Of a stretch of DNA of 64,000 nucleotides, positions 62,233-64,000 are shown one piece after another (within the stretch, counting starts at the first letter, position 1; each line of letters starts with the position of its first letter). Position numbers and translations under genes: made by a program. The stretch comes from Methanobacterium sp. UBA44 (GTDB taxonomy: Archaea; Methanobacteriota; Methanobacteria; Methanobacteriales; Methanobacteriaceae): assembly GCA_002494885.1 (NCBI GenBank), contig DACV01000007.1:432001-496000 (forward strand). Reading direction: 5' to 3'. A model generated the notes under the pieces. That model did not search any database. It was given only the letters and a program-made list of their open reading frames with translations, and was not told the DNA's origin.

Positions 62233-62631
62233 TTAGCATGGACACGGACATATTGGACAAAGCCCTGTAACGTCACTTATTGTTAATACTCCTGACGGAG
62301 TGTATATCCAATGCCAGTTAGCTAGTTTGTATCCAAATGGAATACGAGCATTTTCAAGGCCATTTTTTTTATTCCATGTAACTGTTGTGCCATCATCAAA
62401 AGTTAGGACAGCGGATTTTACTGGATAATTGTGCGGTCCAATTTTGTAATGGATAGCTCCTCCTCCATTTCCATTTCGGTATCCATCTGCAGAATCTGTA
62501 CATCCACAGGAAAATGTTACTGTTAATGTACCTAGATCTGCAGTAGAAACTGGTTTTACTGAACTAACAGCCCCTGCAGCTGTTAATGCAACCAGCAAAA
62601 TTAGCAAAAACGGCAATATCTTTTTGATCAT
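62233..62631 (-). CDS. Secreted Cys-rich protein, unknown
   Basis: Protein of about 132 residues. An N-terminal signal peptide (MIKKILPFLLILLVALTAAG) is followed by a globular beta-rich part (VKSAVLTFDDGTTVTWNKK). Cysteines cluster as FSCGCTDSA and the C-terminal tail GLCPICPCPC, with seven Cys in total. I see no known family. An extra in-frame ATG at 62652 has weaker support. Extracellular Cys clusters suggest a metal site or disulfide structure. Confidence 0.65.
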   Translation of the reverse strand: MIKKILPFLLILLVALTAAGAVSSVKPVSTADLGTLTVTFSCGCTDSADGYRNGNGGGAIHYKIGPHNYPVKSAVLTFDDGTTVTWNKKNGLENARIPFGYKLANWHWIYTPSGVLTISDVTGLCPICPCPC

Positions 62632-62853
62632 CTGTTTCACCTCATGTTTCACTAATAATCTCTTAATACGTTAAGTAATAATATTATTACTTATTAATTT
62701 AATATGATAGTTTAATAACATATAGTTATCTATTATTAAGTTCCCTGACTTTTTAATATATATAAGAAACTTTTATCAATGGTATCATTAAATAAAAAAG
62801 ATAATTTAAGCTCAATAGGGCAATAATAAATAAAAGTAATTTGGAGCACTAAA

Positions 62854-63786
62854 ATGAAAAAATGCACAAAATGCGGTGCTACGCCAGTAATAATACATAG
62901 AAAAGCCTCAGGGCAAATACTCTGTAAAGAATGTTTTATTGAATCCATTACAGATAAAGTTTTGAAGGGAATACGCAGAAATAAACTCATTGAAAAGGGA
63001 GATAAAGTTGCAGTTGCCCTTTCAGGTGGTAAAGATAGTGTAATGGTTCTCGATATTCTTAACTCACTTTACGAGCGTAATATAATTGATCTTTTTGCAA
63101 TAACCATAGATGAAGGAATAGAAGGTTACAGAGAGCATGGAGTTGAAATTGCAGTAAAAAATGCAAACAAATTAGGCCTAGACCATAGAATTGCATCAAT
63201 TAAGGATTATTTTGGAAAAACACTCGATGAAATTATGACAGATGACTGCAGAGAGCATGGAGCCTGTACATACTGTGGAGTATTTAGAAGATGGATCATA
63301 AATAAAATTGCAAGGGAAGAAGGGGCCACCAAAATTGCAACAGGACATAATCTTGACGATGAAACCCAGGCCATACTCATGAACTACCTTGAAGGTAATA
63401 TAGATAATTTGACACGGATTGGGGCCAAATCAGAGCCAAAAAGTGATAAATTCACCGTTAAAATAAAACCCCTCCGTGAAATTCCTGAAAAAGAAGTAGC
63501 TCTGTATGCAATTGCTCGTGAACTTGATGTCCATTTTGATGAATGTCCCTATTCAAGAGAGTCATTTAGAGGAGAAGTAGGACGCTTCATAAAAGAATTA
63601 TCTGTTAATCATCCTACAATAATGTTTTCAACTCTTAAAGGCTTTGATAAAATTAAACCAGCAATAAAAAAAGAATTTTCAGGAAAAAAAGTGAAAATTG
63701 GAATGTGCATAAACTGCGGCGAGCCAGCGTCTCATGAACTGTGCAGAGCCTGCTTATTTTCTAAAAAAATAAATAACGAGGAATAA
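62854..63786 (+). CDS. ncsA: tRNA 2-thiolation enzyme NcsA/TtuA family
   Basis: Protein of 310 residues. An N-terminal zinc finger (CTKCG...CKEC) precedes the PP-loop ATP pyrophosphatase motif VALSGGKDSVMVL. The catalytic Cys and iron-sulfur site follow in GACTYCGVFRRW, then GHNLDDETQA. A C-terminal zinc finger CINCGEPASHELCRAC ends it. It adenylates and thiolates U34 or U54 of tRNA. It is directly followed by a ubiquitin-like sulfur carrier, its probable donor. Confidence 0.92.
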   Translation: MKKCTKCGATPVIIHRKASGQILCKECFIESITDKVLKGIRRNKLIEKGDKVAVALSGGKDSVMVLDILNSLYERNIIDLFAITIDEGIEGYREHGVEIAVKNANKLGLDHRIASIKDYFGKTLDEIMTDDCREHGACTYCGVFRRWIINKIAREEGATKIATGHNLDDETQAILMNYLEGNIDNLTRIGAKSEPKSDKFTVKIKPLREIPEKEVALYAIARELDVHFDECPYSRESFRGEVGRFIKELSVNHPTIMFSTLKGFDKIKPAIKKEFSGKKVKIGMCINCGEPASHELCRACLFSKKINNEE

Positions 63787-63788
63787 AA

Positions 63789-63989
63789 GTGACAATCACA
63801 GTAATCTATGGTAATGAAAAACAAACAGTAGAAATTCAGGGAAATATGACCATTAAAGAAGTAATGGATACGATGGATATCTCCTCTCAAACAGTTGTAG
63901 TTAAAAAGAACAATGAAATTGTAATGGAAGAAGAAATTGCTGAGGATGGGGACATAATTGAGGTTATTCGCGTTATTTATGGTGGCTGA
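63789..63989 (+). CDS. Ubiquitin-like small sulfur carrier (MoaD/ThiS/SAMP type)
   Basis: Beta-grasp protein of 66 residues ending IYGG, with the C-terminal Gly-Gly needed for activation as a thiocarboxylate. GTG start at 63789, three bases after the ncsA stop. It most likely supplies sulfur to the tRNA thiolase encoded before it. Use in molybdopterin or protein conjugation is an alternative. Confidence 0.9.
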   Translation: MTITVIYGNEKQTVEIQGNMTIKEVMDTMDISSQTVVVKKNNEIVMEEEIAEDGDIIEVIRVIYGG

Positions 63990-64000
63990 TAATATTCAAA

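Overview
The window reads as chromosomal DNA of a hydrogenotrophic methanogen of the order Methanobacteriales, most likely a Methanobacterium-type species. It is AT-rich, has archaeal TATA-box promoters with GGTGA/GGAGG ribosome binding sites, and lacks bacterial promoter architecture. It carries a complete CO dehydrogenase/acetyl-CoA synthase (ACDS) operon, pyruvate:ferredoxin oxidoreductase, a McrA-thioamidating YcaO protein, and genes for methanofuran, F420 and pterin cofactor synthesis. It also has geranylgeranyl reductase, archaeal EF-1beta, and tRNA genes without encoded CCA. No rRNA, CRISPR array, integrase or insertion sequence was seen.

Layout. 0-10.6 kb is an accessory and stress region: the end of an archaeosine-pathway radical SAM gene, a sensor histidine kinase, a decayed keto-acid decarboxylase, MarR+MATE, TetR+an interrupted methyltransferase, then an oxidative-stress island (rubrerythrin, peroxiredoxin, a Fur/PerR-like regulator and catalase) and a frameshifted archaeoflavoprotein. 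10.6-19.9 kb holds metabolic genes (nucleotidyltransferase, trehalose-phosphatase, lactaldehyde dehydrogenase CofA), a type IV pilin-like protein with a TadC-type platform, peptidases, a HIT protein and YcaO. 20-21.8 kb has three small histidine-rich membrane proteins around a ruined molybdopterin oxidoreductase gene. 22-28.4 kb has Pth2, MfnE, a zinc-ribbon protein, EF-1beta, an MFS remnant and a TctA-like permease. 28.4-31.2 kb encodes a secretion ATPase and its TadC-like partner.

31.2-33 kb is a CbiM/PDGLE/CbiQ metal importer without its ATPase. 33.6-41.8 kb is the ACDS operon (cdhA, cdhB, cdhC, a CooC-like ATPase, cdhD, cdhE, ferredoxin). Then come a DNA repair alkyltransferase, a HEAT-repeat protein, geranylgeranyl reductase with a ferredoxin, and tRNA-Leu and tRNA-Thr. 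47.2-55.6 kb is a phosphate region: an HTH-PhoU regulator, a short citrate-synthase-fold protein, two tandem pstS genes, pstC, pstA, pstB, phoU and a PRC-barrel protein. 55.7-60.4 kb has a fumarase alpha subunit and porF-E-B-A-D-C. The window ends with a dihydropteroate-synthase-like protein, a secreted Cys-rich protein, and an NcsA-type tRNA thiolase with a ubiquitin-like sulfur carrier.

How the genes work together. ACDS makes acetyl-CoA from CO2, and Por carboxylates it to pyruvate. The fumarase belongs to the incomplete reductive citrate pathway. Cobalt or nickel import would serve the corrinoid and nickel centres of ACDS and methyl-CoM reductase. The most unusual items are two related arrays of tandem mini-hairpins in intergenic regions (23.8-24.0 kb and 45.0-45.2 kb), the cytochrome-b-like membrane proteins in a lineage thought to lack cytochromes, and five broken genes. 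Several of those breaks are single-base losses or one nonsense codon, so they are either young pseudogenes or sequence errors.
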